Of a DNA stretch of 64,000 nucleotides, positions 1-11,569 are shown one piece after another. The stretch lies in NCBI GenBank assembly GCA_024472245.1, contig JANBXD010000007.1, positions 1,054,001-1,118,000 of the forward strand. Reading direction: 5' to 3'. How positions within the stretch are numbered: the first letter of the stretch is position 1; the number at the start of each line of letters is the position of its first letter. The position numbers and the translations under genes are program-made. The notes beneath the pieces are model-generated. The model searched no databases and was not told where the DNA came from. It worked only from the letters and a program-made list of their open reading frames with translations. The DNA is from Beauveria sp. NWAFU-1. Its lineage: Eukaryota; Ascomycota; Sordariomycetes; Hypocreales; Cordycipitaceae.

Positions 1-372
1 CTCTTGGTGCACCCTCGACGCAATGCGCTGAGCCTCAATTGACCTCCAGTACTTGCCAATCTGCGCATCGCTCGTCTTTTCGGCCTTTAGCTCAGCCTCT
101 GTCTTTTCGGGCACCGCAGCTTCCTCAACAAACGTCTCCTCCTCTTCCTCCTCGGGCTGCTCCGCGACCTCGGGCTCAGAAACTACATTGTCCGCTTCGG
201 GTTCCTTCTGGGCCGGCGCATCGATTTTTTGTCTTGACGGCACGACGATGGAGTTCTTGACGTCTTTGGGTACCGCTTTTGTGACTCGGTTGGAGAAGCT
301 GATGGTCGCTTGGCCCTTGGCCGGTCCGGGTCGGGCTCGAGCGCCGCCTGCCGATCGTCTGGTCGTCGGCAT
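1..372 (-). CDS. DNA polymerase delta subunit 4 (Cdm1/POLD4-like), C-terminus beyond window
   Basis: Small accessory subunit of the replicative DNA polymerase delta in the nucleus. The ATG is at 370-372 and the frame stays open to the window edge, so 124 residues are visible and the C-terminus is missing. The N-terminus is basic (MPTTRRSAGG...) and is followed by a QATISF box resembling the PCNA-interacting motif near the N-terminus of this family. An acidic Glu-rich linker follows. The last visible residues contain IGKYWRSIEAQRIASRVHQE, which closely resembles the family signature around YW..IE..R.APRVHQED. The alternative of an unrelated PIP-box protein is unlikely because both motifs occur in the expected order. 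No intron is seen. Confidence 0.85.
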   Translation of the reverse strand, partial: MPTTRRSAGGARARPGPAKGQATISFSNRVTKAVPKDVKNSIVVPSRQKIDAPAQKEPEADNVVSEPEVAEQPEEEEEETFVEEAAVPEKTEAELKAEKTSDAQIGKYWRSIEAQRIASRVHQE

Positions 373-706
373 AGTGACAGTAATTGTATTGGTGATTAGT
401 TTATATCAAGAAGAAATGGAGTGCAAGCTCAATTCTGCAACTGTTGTCAAATGAGGACGGCGTCAAATAGAATAGGAATGATTGGTTGAAGCTGCGCTAG
501 TACATGACGTGGTGATTAAATTCACGGCCCAAAGCTCTGGGGTGCGAACTGCTGGAGCACCACTGACGGACCGCCAATTTGGCAGGGCAACGCAGCGCGA
601 GACAGGCACCTAGTCATGTGATGCAATTTGACAGCAAAACAAAGGCCTTGAGATACACATATAATAATAAAAAATCCTTTGCCTTTTTTACTGTATTGAA
701 CATTGT
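373..706. other. intergenic, no gene seen
   Basis: Holds the presumed promoter of the POLD4-like gene and the 3' end of the WD40 gene, which lie on the same strand. No coding signal was recognised. Confidence 0.5.
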
Positions 707-1755
707 TCAACCGCCCGTAGCCTCACGATAGAACGACAGACTCCTGTTGGCGCCGGCTGTGCAAAACATCTCGCTACGGCCAGTCTTGGGCAGCCACCGA
801 ACGGCCCAGAGCGTTTTGTCCGTCTCGCTGTGCGTGGCCACACAATCACTCCGCTCCACAGACCATACCTTGACCTTGCCGTCCATGGATCCGCTTAGGA
901 GATACTCTCCAGTGTCGTTCCAGTCAATGGTTGTGATCCAGGAAGAGTGGCCGGTCAGGTTGCCAATGTGTTCTCCGTGCTTCATGTCGTAGAGGGCAAT
1001 GATGCCAGCGTCACCAGCGGCTGCCAATCTCGTGTTCCCAGGTGAAAAGGCCACAGCTCGCACGGGTTTCGCCAGTCCTGATACCAAAGTTAGCACCTGT
1101 GTTTTTACAGCTGAATAAGGGCGTCAAAGTTGCCTACCAGAGAGCGAGTAGAGAATACGTCCCGTGTCATTGTCGAAAATGTAGACGGCACCGTTTTGAT
1201 GACCACTCGCGGTAAACTTTCCATCCCTGCTGAGGTCGACGCACATGCCAAAACTTCCCGACCCTGCACTTCCAGTCTCGTACTCGCGGATCCTCGGCTT
1301 GGCCTCGTCGACCACGTCCCAGACATTGATCCTGCCGTCATTGGTGGTGCTGGCTAGGTAGCCGCCATCTTCGCTGAGCGCCAGTGCCCACACCTCGCCC
1401 GCTTGGACGGAGCTGCCGGTCAACTCGCCCGCGTTGCTCCATTCCCCCGTGTCTGCATTGAGGGCCCAGATCTTGACCTCACCTCCGAATCCGGCGCTGG
1501 CCGCGTACCGACCATTTCTCGATGTGCAGAGGTGGTGGCAGCCTAGCTTATGAGCGTTTGATATGCTCTGCTTGAGTGGAAAGGCTGGGTCTGTCGTGTC
1601 ATGCACATGGATAGTGGAAGAGCCACCGGCAGATAGAAGAGACTTTGGAGTAGATGCCAGTGCAAAAATGTCCGTTACGTGTGCTGTGACGTCTGTCAGA
1701 GGCTATCAAACGGCAGAGTGGCAGCTTCGCGGATTGTAGCGGGGTCAAGTACCAT
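707..1755 (-). CDS. Ski8/Rec14-like WD40 repeat protein
   Basis: Proposed join on the minus strand: 1753-1755, 1138-1702, 707-1077 (312 aa). WD40 units are visible throughout, for example the blade ending KVKVWSVERSD near the C-terminus and TNDGRINVWDV in the middle. The order and the opening AHVTDIFALAST resemble the Ski8 family, which acts in the cytoplasmic Ski complex and in meiotic recombination (Rec14). Intron 1078-1137 is well supported: GTAGGC donor, TATCAG acceptor, frame restored as LSG-LAKPVRA. The 5' end is less certain. The reading frame has a TAG just before PLTDVTAHVTD, and the simplest repair is a 50-bp intron (1703-1752) directly after the ATG, giving a one-codon first exon. 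Another upstream exon is possible. Confidence 0.75.
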
Positions 1756-2327
1756 TGTCGACGGTGTGTATCGTCAGATATTGCTTCGACTACTATTCGT
1801 TAGCTGGCCAATGTAGTCATGCTCGGAGCCGGGTATTTACCATTGTGATTGGCTCATGTGAATGAGGCTGGTGACAAAGTGGGTGAGAGTTGCAGAAAGT
1901 GAATGACGGATGTTTGGTGGGGTTTCTGTAGGCTTGCGCTGGTGGGTTGGCGATTTCGTGCCACGCCAACCCACTTTCACACCATAGATTCGCAGCGCTC
2001 GGAAAGGTTGCAACTGGATATACAATGCTAATTCTATCGATGGTAGAAGTCACGACTTTGCGTATCGTTTGGTATCTGCTATGACTAGAAGCGAAGTGCC
2101 TTGGAGCAAGCTATGTAAAGAGGACATGCAGTCTTACAGTCATCATCAGTTGGAGGATACGAGGGTCGATGCTTCAAGTATTGGATATAATGTTATGATA
2201 CATGGCCCAAATGAGCCAAAACGCCGTGTGTATGCATCTTCTAACCGGAAGTCAAATATACATGAGATTGTGATACACTAGATTTCGCACCACCACCACC
2301 AATGCCTCTCTTCGTTTTGCTTGCACT
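1756..2327. other. intergenic between WD40 and bL32m genes
   Basis: Promoter side of the WD40 gene and 3' flank of the ribosomal protein gene. Short open frames here start at non-ATG codons and show no family signature. Confidence 0.5.
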
Positions 2328-2755
2328 CTATGACTTTCGTCGCTCGTCGGATCGCCACATGCCTCGCATTTCTGAAGACGCTTGGTTAGAGTCCTGAATG
2401 ATGATGATTCCACGTATACGAATCACTTGTACGTACCTTCCAAGCAATTTTGACATAGACGATGCATGCGCTTAGGGGCACCACAACCAGGGCACTGGCA
2501 AAGACTGTTCACATCCTTGAGGCCTTTGTTGGCCAGCTGTCTCATTCGCTTCCTCGAGTGGGAAACCTTGTTCTTTGGCACAGCTCGCAGGATGCCTTCC
2601 CAAATATCATCCAGCAATGTGGGAATGGTGATGCTGATGCCGGGAAGGGCTATGCCGAGAGTCGGGAGCAGTCGGCCGGCGATACCAGCCAGCGACGGCA
2701 GACGAGGAATAGGGAGCAGCGCCGGCGAGGCAATTCGGGGGAGAAGGGCAGCCAT
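2328..2755 (-). CDS. mrpl32: mitochondrial large-subunit ribosomal protein bL32m
   Basis: Structural protein of the mitochondrial 54S ribosomal subunit. Join 2437-2755 and 2328-2371, 120 aa. The sequence opens with a mitochondrial targeting-type stretch lacking acidic residues (MAALLPRIASPALLPIPRLP). The bL32 core follows, with VSHSRKRMRQL and two CxxC pairs (CPGC and CQNC) forming the zinc ribbon. The unspliced frame would stop soon after the second CxxC. A 65-bp intron (GTACGT...TTCAG, 2372-2436) instead gives CLEEMRGMWRSDERRKS, a basic C-terminus usual for the family. The frame is open far upstream, but the ATG at 2755 is preferred because the upstream part is Pro-rich and overlaps the divergent septin promoter. 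Confidence 0.88.
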
Positions 2756-3580
2756 GTTGGGGATGCTGATGACCGAGTCTCGTACGAGATTGGCGATGTT
2801 TCTTTGGCTCGTGACCAGGCGCACCAGGGCGCAGCGAATTGGGCTCAACGGACTGGGCAATTGAGGATTTGCGTCCGGAAGCGTGACCGTGTAGGGCAGA
2901 TTGATGGGTCGAGGGCAATTGGCGCGTCGCAGCTTTATCGGTCGCGAATAGCTTGGTATTACGATGGTCGTGGCAGTCGGAAAATGCGCTGCGATAAAAC
3001 TTGCCCTTGTTGCTTTTGGCTGCTTGCGCAGTGGAGACATACTCTGGTAAAAGCAACCAATGAGCGCCGGCTTTGCACGGACCGGTGCTGGCCAATAGCG
3101 GTGGCATGGCATTGAGGGACGCCCCAGACCCCTCCCTGCCCCTTTCTCAGGGACCCGCCTCCTGAATTGGACTGACTGGCACGACTGGCAAATGGCAGTT
3201 GGTGGGCTTTTGCTTGGGCAGCACGGCAGCAGGTTGGCGGGCAGGCAACAGGGCCTGGGGTCCCCTAAAAAGCAGCTTGCAGGCGGGAGCAGGTCCGGGC
3301 CACCAACAAGCTGGTCTGTGCCTCGCCCGCCCAAAAGTTTCCCCTTTGCAGCTCCTCTCCAGGCTTGTTCGACGGCGTCCCACAAAGTCCCATCTCGCAG
3401 AGTTGCTTGCTCACGATTGCCTCGTTTGATTCATCTACCATTCAATTCCTGCTTTCTTGTCTGCCCCGTCGTTCTTTCACACAAGAAACGGACTTTAATC
3501 TGTAATCGTCCTCGCAAGCCGCATTCAACGCGACAGCTTTTTCCAGTCTCCCCTGACAAACCAAGCGGTATCACGACACG
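2756..3580. promoter_or_regulatory. shared divergent promoter region bL32m / septin
   Basis: 825 bp between two divergent start codons. The part just before the septin ATG is pyrimidine-rich, as is usual for strongly expressed fungal genes. No specific operator was identified. Confidence 0.45.
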
Positions 3581-4777
3581 ATGGCTGCTGCTCCCGCCTC
3601 CGCCATTTTCCCCCAGAGCCATGTCGGTTTCGACAGCATCACGTCTCAGATTGAGCGCAAGCTCCTGAAGCGCGGTTTCCAGTTCAACGTCATTTGCGTC
3701 GGTAAGTTGGCCGACTCCCTCGTGATGCTACCCGCCCGCCCCTGAGGCGTGATGCAGCACTTCCACCCACAAAAGCCAGGGCCAGGTCTAACTCGCGTCT
3801 TCACTCGCTAGGTCAAACTGGTCTGGGCAAGTCGACTTTGATCAACACCATCTTTGCCTCGCACCTGATCGACTCCAAGGGTCGTCTCCAGCCCGATGAG
3901 CCCATCCGATCCACCACCGAGATCCAGGCCGACTCCCACATCATCGAGGAAAACGGCGTACGCCTCCGACTCAACATTGTCGATACCCCTGGATACGGAG
4001 ACCTCGTCAACAATGACCGCTGCTGGGACCCCATTGTCAAGTATATCAAGGACCAGCACTCCGCCTACTTGCGCAAGGAGCTCACGGCTCAGCGTGAGCG
4101 CTACATCCAGGACACCCGCATTCACTGCTGCCTTTTCTTCATCCAGCCCTCCGGCCACTCTCTGAAGCCTATCGATATTGTTGTTCTCAAGAAGCTGTCC
4201 GATGTCGTCAACGTTGTGCCTGTTATTGCCAAGGCTGACACGCTCACCACCGAGGAGCGCCAGGCTTTCAAGGAGCGCATCAAGGAGGAGTTTGCTTTCC
4301 ACAACCTCAAGATGTACCCTTACGATAATGATGAGTTTGATGAGGAGGAGCGTGCCCTCAACAATCAGATCAAGGTTTGTTCTCTCAAGCGTGCCAAATG
4401 ACCAAATGAGGTGCATAGTTGTCGCTAACACCACATGCCAGGGTCTCGTCCCATTCGCTGTCGTCGGCTCGGAAAAGTCCATCATTGTCAATGGCCAGCA
4501 GGTTCGCGGTCGCCAGAACCGCTGGGGTGTCATTAACGTTGAAGACGAGAACCATTGCGAATTCGTCTACCTCCGAAACTTCCTTCTGCGAACCCACCTC
4601 CAGGATCTCATCGAGACGACCTCGCAGATCCACTACGAGACCTTCCGTGCCAAGCAGCTGCTTGCACTCAAAGAAAGCAGCGCCCACGCTGGCGGCGCCA
4701 GTAGTAGACCCATCAGCCCTGCCGCTGATCGTGAGCTTAGCCGTAGCTCTCAGCGCATGGCCATGAACGGATACTAA
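3581..4777 (+). CDS. aspB: septin, Cdc3/AspB class
   Basis: Filament-forming GTPase of septa, hyphal tips and infection structures. Join 3581-3701, 3812-4374, 4442-4777 (339 aa). The P-loop GQTGLGKST follows the first intron. The G3 motif DTPGYGD and the G4 motif AKAD are present, together with the septin-unique element in the C-terminal half (GRQNRWGVINVEDE). The C-terminus AADRELSRSSQRMAMNGY closely resembles AspB proteins of filamentous ascomycetes. Like AspB it is short and lacks a long C-terminal coiled coil. Both introns have standard GTAAGT/GTTTGT donors and AG acceptors, and phase is conserved (G|GT and phase 0). No defects seen. Confidence 0.93.
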
Positions 4778-5877
4778 ATCGCGTCTCAACCATGACCTTC
4801 TAAGGCACGGAAAGGGCAGATTTGGGTCTGGTTTGCGACCACAGGCCAAGGCAGTTGATAAGTTATGAAATAGGAAAAGTTTTTCCCTTATGGTGTCATG
4901 TACAATGGGCAAGGCATTGATTGTGGCCGTCGGTCAAGGTTGCGACAGGACATGCCTTGCACATGGCAAGCACAACGAACCCTACCTTATATCCCGAGCA
5001 ACGAGGCGCGCGGGCGGTGAGGCACACTCGTACAGAGTGGCCGAGGCATGGAGTTGAGGATGCCTCTTCTTTTTTTTTTTGGTATCTCTCTGCTTCTATA
5101 ACGGCGAGTCTCTTTTACCAGGCGACGTTTGCTACATGTTATGCGGGGGCTGTACATTTGCCTCGCGAGTTTTTCCCTTTTGTCTTTTCTTTTTAATAGT
5201 GTGCGCAGGAGCCTTGTCTTACAATATTTATGCTCTAATCAGTACGCTCGAGTCTTATCTGTGATTTTCAGAGAGCAGGTTGTGATGGTGTGCCGTAATG
5301 TAAGTTTGTATCAATCGGCCGAAAGCCATGATGATTGCTCGTGCTGAGGCAGACGTAAGGTTATGGATCTAATCTGGCCGGTGCATCAAGTAACATGTGA
5401 ATTGTTGAAGCTATTCCGCGCTGGAAATTGAGACTTGGCGAGACTTGGACATGGCATCGGGTCCTCTGCGCAGTTGGTGGCCAGACCCGTGATGAGGGAC
5501 GGATGTAAGCCCACGGGCGACAAGAATCAGTCACGCAGCAAGATTGGGCAAGGATGCATGAATATTCTGTGCATTTTCAGGGGCGCATATCTATGTGAAC
5601 CACATGGGCGTCCCTCCCAAGGCTGTTTCCTGTCGCCAACCACCCACAGAGCCCGTCCAGCCTCTCCCCAATCTCCCAGTCCAAGATGTTACTCACAGTC
5701 TCCGCCGATTGATACCCCGAGAAATGGCAGCACCGTTAGTTCCGCGTTGGCGAAGCAGAAAATTGCGAGGAAGGGTTGCAGCTCATAGCTGAGCTGCTCT
5801 CGAAAGTCACAAAGGTCACAGGCGTAGAGGATGCCGGGGTTTCATAATTTTGACGTCGAATGTCTGCAAGATTATCT
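4778..5877. other. intergenic, no gene seen
   Basis: Downstream of the septin gene. Includes a T-rich run near 5070-5080. Open frames are short and unrelated to known families. Confidence 0.45.
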
Positions 5878-6393
5878 CTAGCAAGATTTGTCGGCATGCG
5901 AAGGGCTTCCGCCAAGGGAGATTGTGTCAAAGTACTGCTCACGACATGAGGATAAGCAGGAATTTGGCAAGTTTGAGGGTAGCAGATGCAGAGGCCTTCC
6001 GAAATACTGTGAGAGTTGCGCAAATAGCCTTGATAAACAGTCGGTCTTTGATGTCATAGGCCTTTTGACAAAGCTACGTATATGCTCATCGGGATATGTG
6101 ATCGGTTCAGAGGTGGCTCTAGGCCTAATTTTGACCTCGTCTCCATATCTGTCGTCTGTGGCAGAATGACGTGGAGCATCATCAGTTGCATTGGCAGAGT
6201 ATCGCCTCAAACGCTTGTGTGTAGGATTTACCTGGCCAAGCCATCTTAAAACTGGTTCATTCAAGGCATCAATATGGCCTTGGGGAAGGTCATCGACTAA
6301 GAAGGTAGAATATGGGCGCTTCATTGATGAAAGAGACGTGTGTGCTTGAGCTTGAGCATGTGCATCTTCTCCAAGGAGCTTCTTCGCGTTCAT
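5878..6393 (-). CDS. possible hypothetical protein
   Basis: Open frame of 171 codons from the ATG at 6393; the frame extends further upstream but with only a TTG start. Composition is protein-like: it includes LPQGHIDALNEPVLRWLGQ, a basic patch KRLRRYS and SRLFAQLSQYFGR. I recognise no domain, signal peptide or membrane segment. It could equally be a chance ORF in a 3-kb intergenic region. Confidence 0.25.
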   Translation of the reverse strand: MNAKKLLGEDAHAQAQAHTSLSSMKRPYSTFLVDDLPQGHIDALNEPVLRWLGQVNPTHKRLRRYSANATDDAPRHSATDDRYGDEVKIRPRATSEPITYPDEHIRSFVKRPMTSKTDCLSRLFAQLSQYFGRPLHLLPSNLPNSCLSSCREQYFDTISLGGSPSHADKSC

Positions 6394-7929
6394 AAGGCCC
6401 CCCGGCCCGCCAATTTGCCTACCTGCCGAGGACTTGCATCCTGGTGACCCAGGCCGGGGTAATGGCCGAGGGGGGAGATGAGACGGCGCCTGCTTTTGGG
6501 CGCCAGGCCTTGTGAAGCTTGACAATCAGCCACTGGATCCATCACGATGCGAGAAGTGCGGCAGATAGGCGTGAAGGGATAGGCCGCGCGCAACGACCGT
6601 TACCAGGCTACTAAATGCTTGGAAGTTCTGGCCAGAATAGAGACATCGGGTGGCCAGTCGCTTTTGAAGCCATCTTATATTAGTTGGTGGTGCACACCGA
6701 AGCGTAGAGCTGGGTTGCCGCTGGCGCGTAACTGCTGGGAAGAAGGCGGATTACAGGAGGTCGTCCTACTTACCTGGCGCGTAAATGGCCAGGTGAGCAA
6801 GACGGATATTCCTCACTAGACTGCGAGTCTATTTTCAAATTGCGCAGCGTTGTTGTGCAACTTGGAGGAATCCGTCAGGCGCGTAGACCATGCGACTATA
6901 AAACAGAGAAGCGCCTGTAATCAGTGACACAAACAAGTTCTTTTTAGGCTAGGTAGCAATGGGTGGACAAACCAATTGGCCTGGATGATGAGGCTGGCTT
7001 TTCTGTGCCCCCTTGGCTGGTACGACATAAAGACTGGACCAGATAATATGTTGAAGGCGAAATGAAAAAGATTGTATAGAGCCTCGAGGTGATGACGCGT
7101 TATTCAATAAATTTGTCTAGCAATCCAGTAGATCTCGTATCGAAATTTCCCGTGGCCTGGCCGTTCATTCCTGGGATCCAGTGTTCTATCAAGATATTAT
7201 GAACCTTGCACTAGCACCAGGTGTGATGCAGCATTTAGGAGGGCCCACTTGCTCAGCGCCTTTCAGTGGCCTGTGGACTCCAAGAGGATCAATAGAGTTA
7301 TTGTTTGGAGAGCGCTCTTTATTAGATTGATTGGACACTCCATCGCGTCCTCCATTGTACCCGTTTGAGCGGGCGTCCGACGCTGGTAGTGGGTAGTGGC
7401 GTGTCGGCAGGCAATGTGATTATATCGATCAAAATTATAGGTAAATCAGTTCTATGGCGCCCTAAAATTCGTCAGCTTGCACGTTAAAAGTCAAGGTACC
7501 TAGGATGGAAGGAAGGTGCCTATGGCGCTTGGTGGCGCCTGCCTTACACCGTAGGTAACGGTAGGGAAAGACGCCGCTGCCCGTTTAGCCGTTTGCCCCC
7601 CTCGTGTTCCCCGTCGCTAGCATCGTTTGGTTCCGGTTGATCTTATGCAAACACCAGACGTCGGCCGTTTCCTGCTTCCTTCTTCCTCCTTCAATCACTC
7701 AGCCTGACTTGCCATTCTCTCCCGGCCCGTTGCTGTCTGCGTTTCGGTGTGACACGCCCGGATCAACGCCATTTCAAGCCTTCGTTTCTAGTCACTCCTT
7801 CCCAGACATCTCCTCCATCTGTTGCAATCTACCCGTTTGCGAATTTGCGCCGCCGCCCATCTCACGATTTTACTGTTGCAAGGTGACTTCATTTCATCGC
7901 AAAGATTAACATATAAACAGTCGGACATC
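6394..7929. other. intergenic upstream of GH72 gene
   Basis: No gene supported. The last 300 bp (about 7600-7900) are rich in C/T tracts (TTCCTTCTTCCTCC, CTCCTTCC), consistent with the promoter and leader of the downstream glucanosyltransferase gene. Confidence 0.45.
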
Positions 7930-9603
7930 ATGCTTGTAAGTTGATTACTGCGAATTGGCCCATGTCGCGCCCAGGGGCCTTCTCTTTGCATGCATGCACG
8001 ACGTCTGCATCGTGGTCTTGGCGTTCAGCCTGCACTTCTCCGGCTTCCTGCGCTAACGTATGCCCTTAGATTCAATCCGCTCTCGTGGCCCTCGCCGCCA
8101 CGGCTGTGAGCGCCGTCAAGCCTCTCTCAGTCAAGGGCAATGATTTCTACGACCCCGACACGGGCAACAAGTTCCAGATTGTTGGTGTTGGCTACCAGCC
8201 CGGTGGTAGTGCTGGTTACAAGCCCGATGAGAAAAAGGACCCCTTGACTGACGCCGATGCTTGCATGCGTGATGCTGCTCTCATGCAGATTCTCGGCATC
8301 AATACTGTCCGTGTCTACAACATTGACCCCTACCTCGACCACGACAAGTGCGCCAGTATCTTCAATGCCGTGAGTGATTTTTTCCGATAGGTGCGCTTTG
8401 CATATTTCTGACGTGCTCTAGGCTGGCATGTACCTCATCATTGATGTCAACTCCCCCCTCCCTGGGGAGGCCATCACCTCTTATAACCCTTGGGAAAGTT
8501 ACTTTGGCGGTTACCTCAACCGTACCTTTGCCGTTATGGAGGCCTTTGCCAACTATCCCAATACCCTCCTTTTCTTCTCTGGAAACGAAATCATCAACGA
8601 CAAGCCCTCTGCCAAGGTCACTCCTCCGTATATCCGTGCTGTCACCCGTGATCTCAAGAACTATGTCAAGAAGAACTTGAAGCGCCAGATCCCCGTCGGC
8701 TACTCGGCTGCTGATGTTCGCGACTTTACCTACGACACGTGGAACTATTGCCAGTGCAACATTGACGGTGAAAAGGACAACATGAGCCGTGGCGATGTTT
8801 ATGGCCTCAACTCTTACAGCTGGTGCGGCATCGATGCTACATACACTTCATCCTCGTACAATGAGCTCACGGACAAATTCAAGTCGAGCTCCGTCCCTGT
8901 CTTTTTCTCCGAGTATGGCTGCAACCAGCCTCTGGGCGAGCCCCGCTACTGGAATGATTCCGTTGCTCTCTACAGCGACAAGATGACTGGCACCTTCTCC
9001 GGTGGTCTGGTTTACGAATACTCGGAGGAGGCCAAGAACTATGGCCTTGTCAACCTTACGGCTGACGGTGCTAGACTACTCGGAGACTACAATCGCCTCA
9101 AGAACAAGCTTACCAAGATTGACTGGAAGAGCCTCAATGCTCAAAAGGCGGCGCAAAAGGATATTGAAGCCCCCAAGTGCGACTCCAAGCTCATTACCCA
9201 CGATGGCTTCCTTGCTAACTGGACTCTGCCCTCTCCTCCCGACAATACCAATGACATGATTGCCAAGGGTGTAACCCCCAAGCGCAACGGCAAGCTGGTT
9301 GATATCAGCGACTACAAGGTCTCCCTCAAGGTCTTTGATGAGCAGGGCAACGAGCTCAAAGACCTCAAGGTCACTACCTTTCAGAACGACGAATCCAATT
9401 ACCCTGGCAAGGTCAGTACCGACACTGGCAAGGAGACGACGTCGGCCAGTAACTCCAGTGGCAGCAGTGATGGCACCAAGGGCGACGGCACCAAGGGTGG
9501 TGGCAAGGGCGACGGCAAGGGTGACAAGGATAATGGAGCTGCCTTTGCCGCTCCCATGATGCTCGCCGCTGCTCTGCCCGCCCTAGCCATGATTTTTGCT
9601 TAG
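7930..9603 (+). CDS. 1,3-beta-glucanosyltransferase, GH72 family, GPI-anchored (Gas/Gel type)
   Basis: Cell-wall enzyme that cuts and re-ligates beta-1,3-glucan at the plasma membrane surface. Join 7930-7935, 8070-8369, 8422-9603 (495 aa). The first exon is only ATG CTT; splicing yields the signal peptide MLIQSALVALAATAVSA. Catalytic glutamates are visible in FFSGNEIIND (about Glu158) and FFSEYGCN (about Glu266). The carbohydrate-binding Cys-rich X8/CBM43 module is absent: the catalytic core is followed by a Ser/Gly/Lys/Asp-rich linker and a hydrophobic tail (AAPMMLAAALPALAMIFA) typical of GPI addition. It therefore belongs to the GH72-minus subgroup. Introns 7936-8069 and 8370-8421 are canonical. 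Confidence 0.93.
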
Positions 9604-9837
9604 TTAGGATGAGAGTAGAAGGGTGATGACGCAGTCGCATGAAAATGAGTTGCAAGACAGTGAGTGAGCTGTCTGTTGCCAATGCATGATCTGATTCTCA
9701 ATTGGTACCTAGTGTACAGACTATAGATTGCTTTGCGCCATTGTATGCAGTAAAATATTATACCAGCCCAAGCGCCTGATTTTCGGAATGAAGTCCAAAT
9801 GACAAGATGAAATGCTGAAACAAGAGTGCCATGTTGA

Positions 9838-9981
9838 TTAAGCATCCTTGTTGTTCTCGACGGTGGTGCAGCAAGGATTTGTCGAGCAAGGAAGACAGTA
9901 CTCGTGGGTTCCGTAATCTGCACATTTACAGCAGGAGGTGCAGCAGCCGTTGACGAGAGTAGCACGCGATGCGGTGGCCAT
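9838..9981 (-). CDS. 47-residue Cys-rich peptide, metallothionein-like
   Basis: Intronless ORF of 48 codons, below usual ORF cut-offs. The start context is good (CTTCACAATGGCC). Nine of 47 residues are cysteine: CC-x2-CC-x-C, then CxxC (CLPC), then CC. There is no signal peptide, so a cytosolic protein is more likely than an effector. Clustered CC and CxC/CxxC pairs suggest metal (Cu/Zn) binding, as in fungal metallothionein-like proteins, but the pattern is not one I can assign to a named family. The non-Cys residues are mainly small or polar. The gene lies convergently 234 bp downstream of the GH72 gene. A function in metal buffering is inference. Confidence 0.6.
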   Translation of the reverse strand: MATASRATLVNGCCTSCCKCADYGTHEYCLPCSTNPCCTTVENNKDA

Positions 9982-11569
9982 TGTGAAGATTTTTGATGAG
10001 AGAATGAATCGTGTATATTGTTTTCACGTTGTTGCTCAAGGTTGTTTGAGGATGAGTACGATAGTGGGTCGTGGGGCAAGTTTGATGTTGTCGAGGTCAG
10101 TTGAAAAAGGGCAAAATAGAAGCTCTTGTTGAAGAAAAAAAGAAGAGGTGCCCCCTGGTTCATATAGTTGGCCGATGTCGCGTCCCACAGGGCCAAAATG
10201 AGAGAGAGGTGCGTGCAAATGGAATCATGGGATATTGGGCTGGGCCAGCCCCCAAATGGTGGCCATTTCCAAGTGGCACACTGCAGGCATCATTTGTTTG
10301 CGAGATGAAGAGAGTCGTACCACGCTTTTCTGTGACGTCTACGGGTAGGGGACCGGGAGGAAAAAGCAAAAGAGGGTGAAATATAGCCACGTTGTTTAGG
10401 GCTGTCCGGGGGTGTAAGCTGAAAACCACATTGCTGCATGAAGATTACATGTCGAGTAGGGCTATTGGCATTGCTCTCAATTTTCGGACATGGATGTTGG
10501 GATGTTTCAGCAAACTTTATTTTGTTTGTGATTTACTTTTTCTCCGGATAATCTTTTTTTTTTTCCGGCCTTGGTCGATCCTTTTTGAGTCATTGGAAGC
10601 GGTGTCGGATCGAGTTGCTGCTTTGGGGGCCGCAAGTTACGTCGTACAGTAAGCAGGCACTCAAGACGGCAATACGTTTAAAAGCGGCGGATGCGGACCA
10701 GCGAGGTTTCCCTCTTCCCTCTTCTTCTTTGCCTTGGCCAGGCAGCAACCGACGACCGTTGGAAGAGTCTCAAATATGGCGTGTTTAGCTAAACATCCGA
10801 TGGCAAGGCTCGATGATTGGGTTTTTTTCTCCCACTTCGGAGGGTCGTCCGAGATTTGATTCAGGTATCAATGTCTCGGGTCAATAAACCCACGTCATCT
10901 ATTTGTTTTTTGACTGGCACTTTTTATTTTGTGAGAATATTGAAACAACATTGGCCAGCGTCTCATATGTCTGGATACAGCGACGCCTGCAGCCGGTCAT
11001 CGGGGGGCCGTCTGACGCCCGTACACAAACAGCGCAACGGGAAAAACAAAGAAATTGCCAGGGGCGTCGAGCGAAGAGGTAAGCAGGTCTCGGTGTGCGC
11101 CGGTCGCGCGTCGGAGGCGACACAAGAAAATGGGTTTTTGACGCCAAGATGCTCCGGGAAAAAAAGTGAATCACTCGTCGGTGTAAAACGCCCTTTTCAG
11201 CTTATCCGACCATGGGTGCACAAGAGTTGACGTTCCATTGAGACATGTGACTATGGAGGCATGTGAGACTTGTCGACCCGACGCCGGTCGAGGTGTGAGA
11301 CTTTGGTTTCGATTGATTCACTTTGGGCTACGCGGATGTTGCAGGCCGGCCGAAAATGACTGGCTGTAAAACTTTTTGGGGGCAGGAACGGGAATGTGAG
11401 ACTGCAGATGCTGCAAGACAATGATTAAGGCCCGCGCGAAAAATCTGAGAGCTGACTATTCACAAGCAGGCGGCTGATTCGACCCGTCTACAGGGAGAAG
11501 CAGGGCGGTGATGCACGTCATCACGAGATCTTACGGCAACGCTGCATCTCATTCTGTCAGCCGCGCCCT
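9982..11569. other. intergenic, no gene seen
   Basis: Probable promoter of the Cys-rich peptide gene (CATATAG near 10161) followed by about 1.3 kb without recognisable coding potential. A T-run lies at 10555-10564. Confidence 0.4.

Noticed and set aside
2756..3385. Upstream extension of the bL32m frame to 320 codons
   Set aside because: Pro-rich, unlike any targeting sequence, and overlaps the divergent promoter; the ATG at 2755 gives the normal length.
3808..4533. 241-codon minus-strand open frame
   Set aside because: Antisense of the septin exons and crosses a septin intron.
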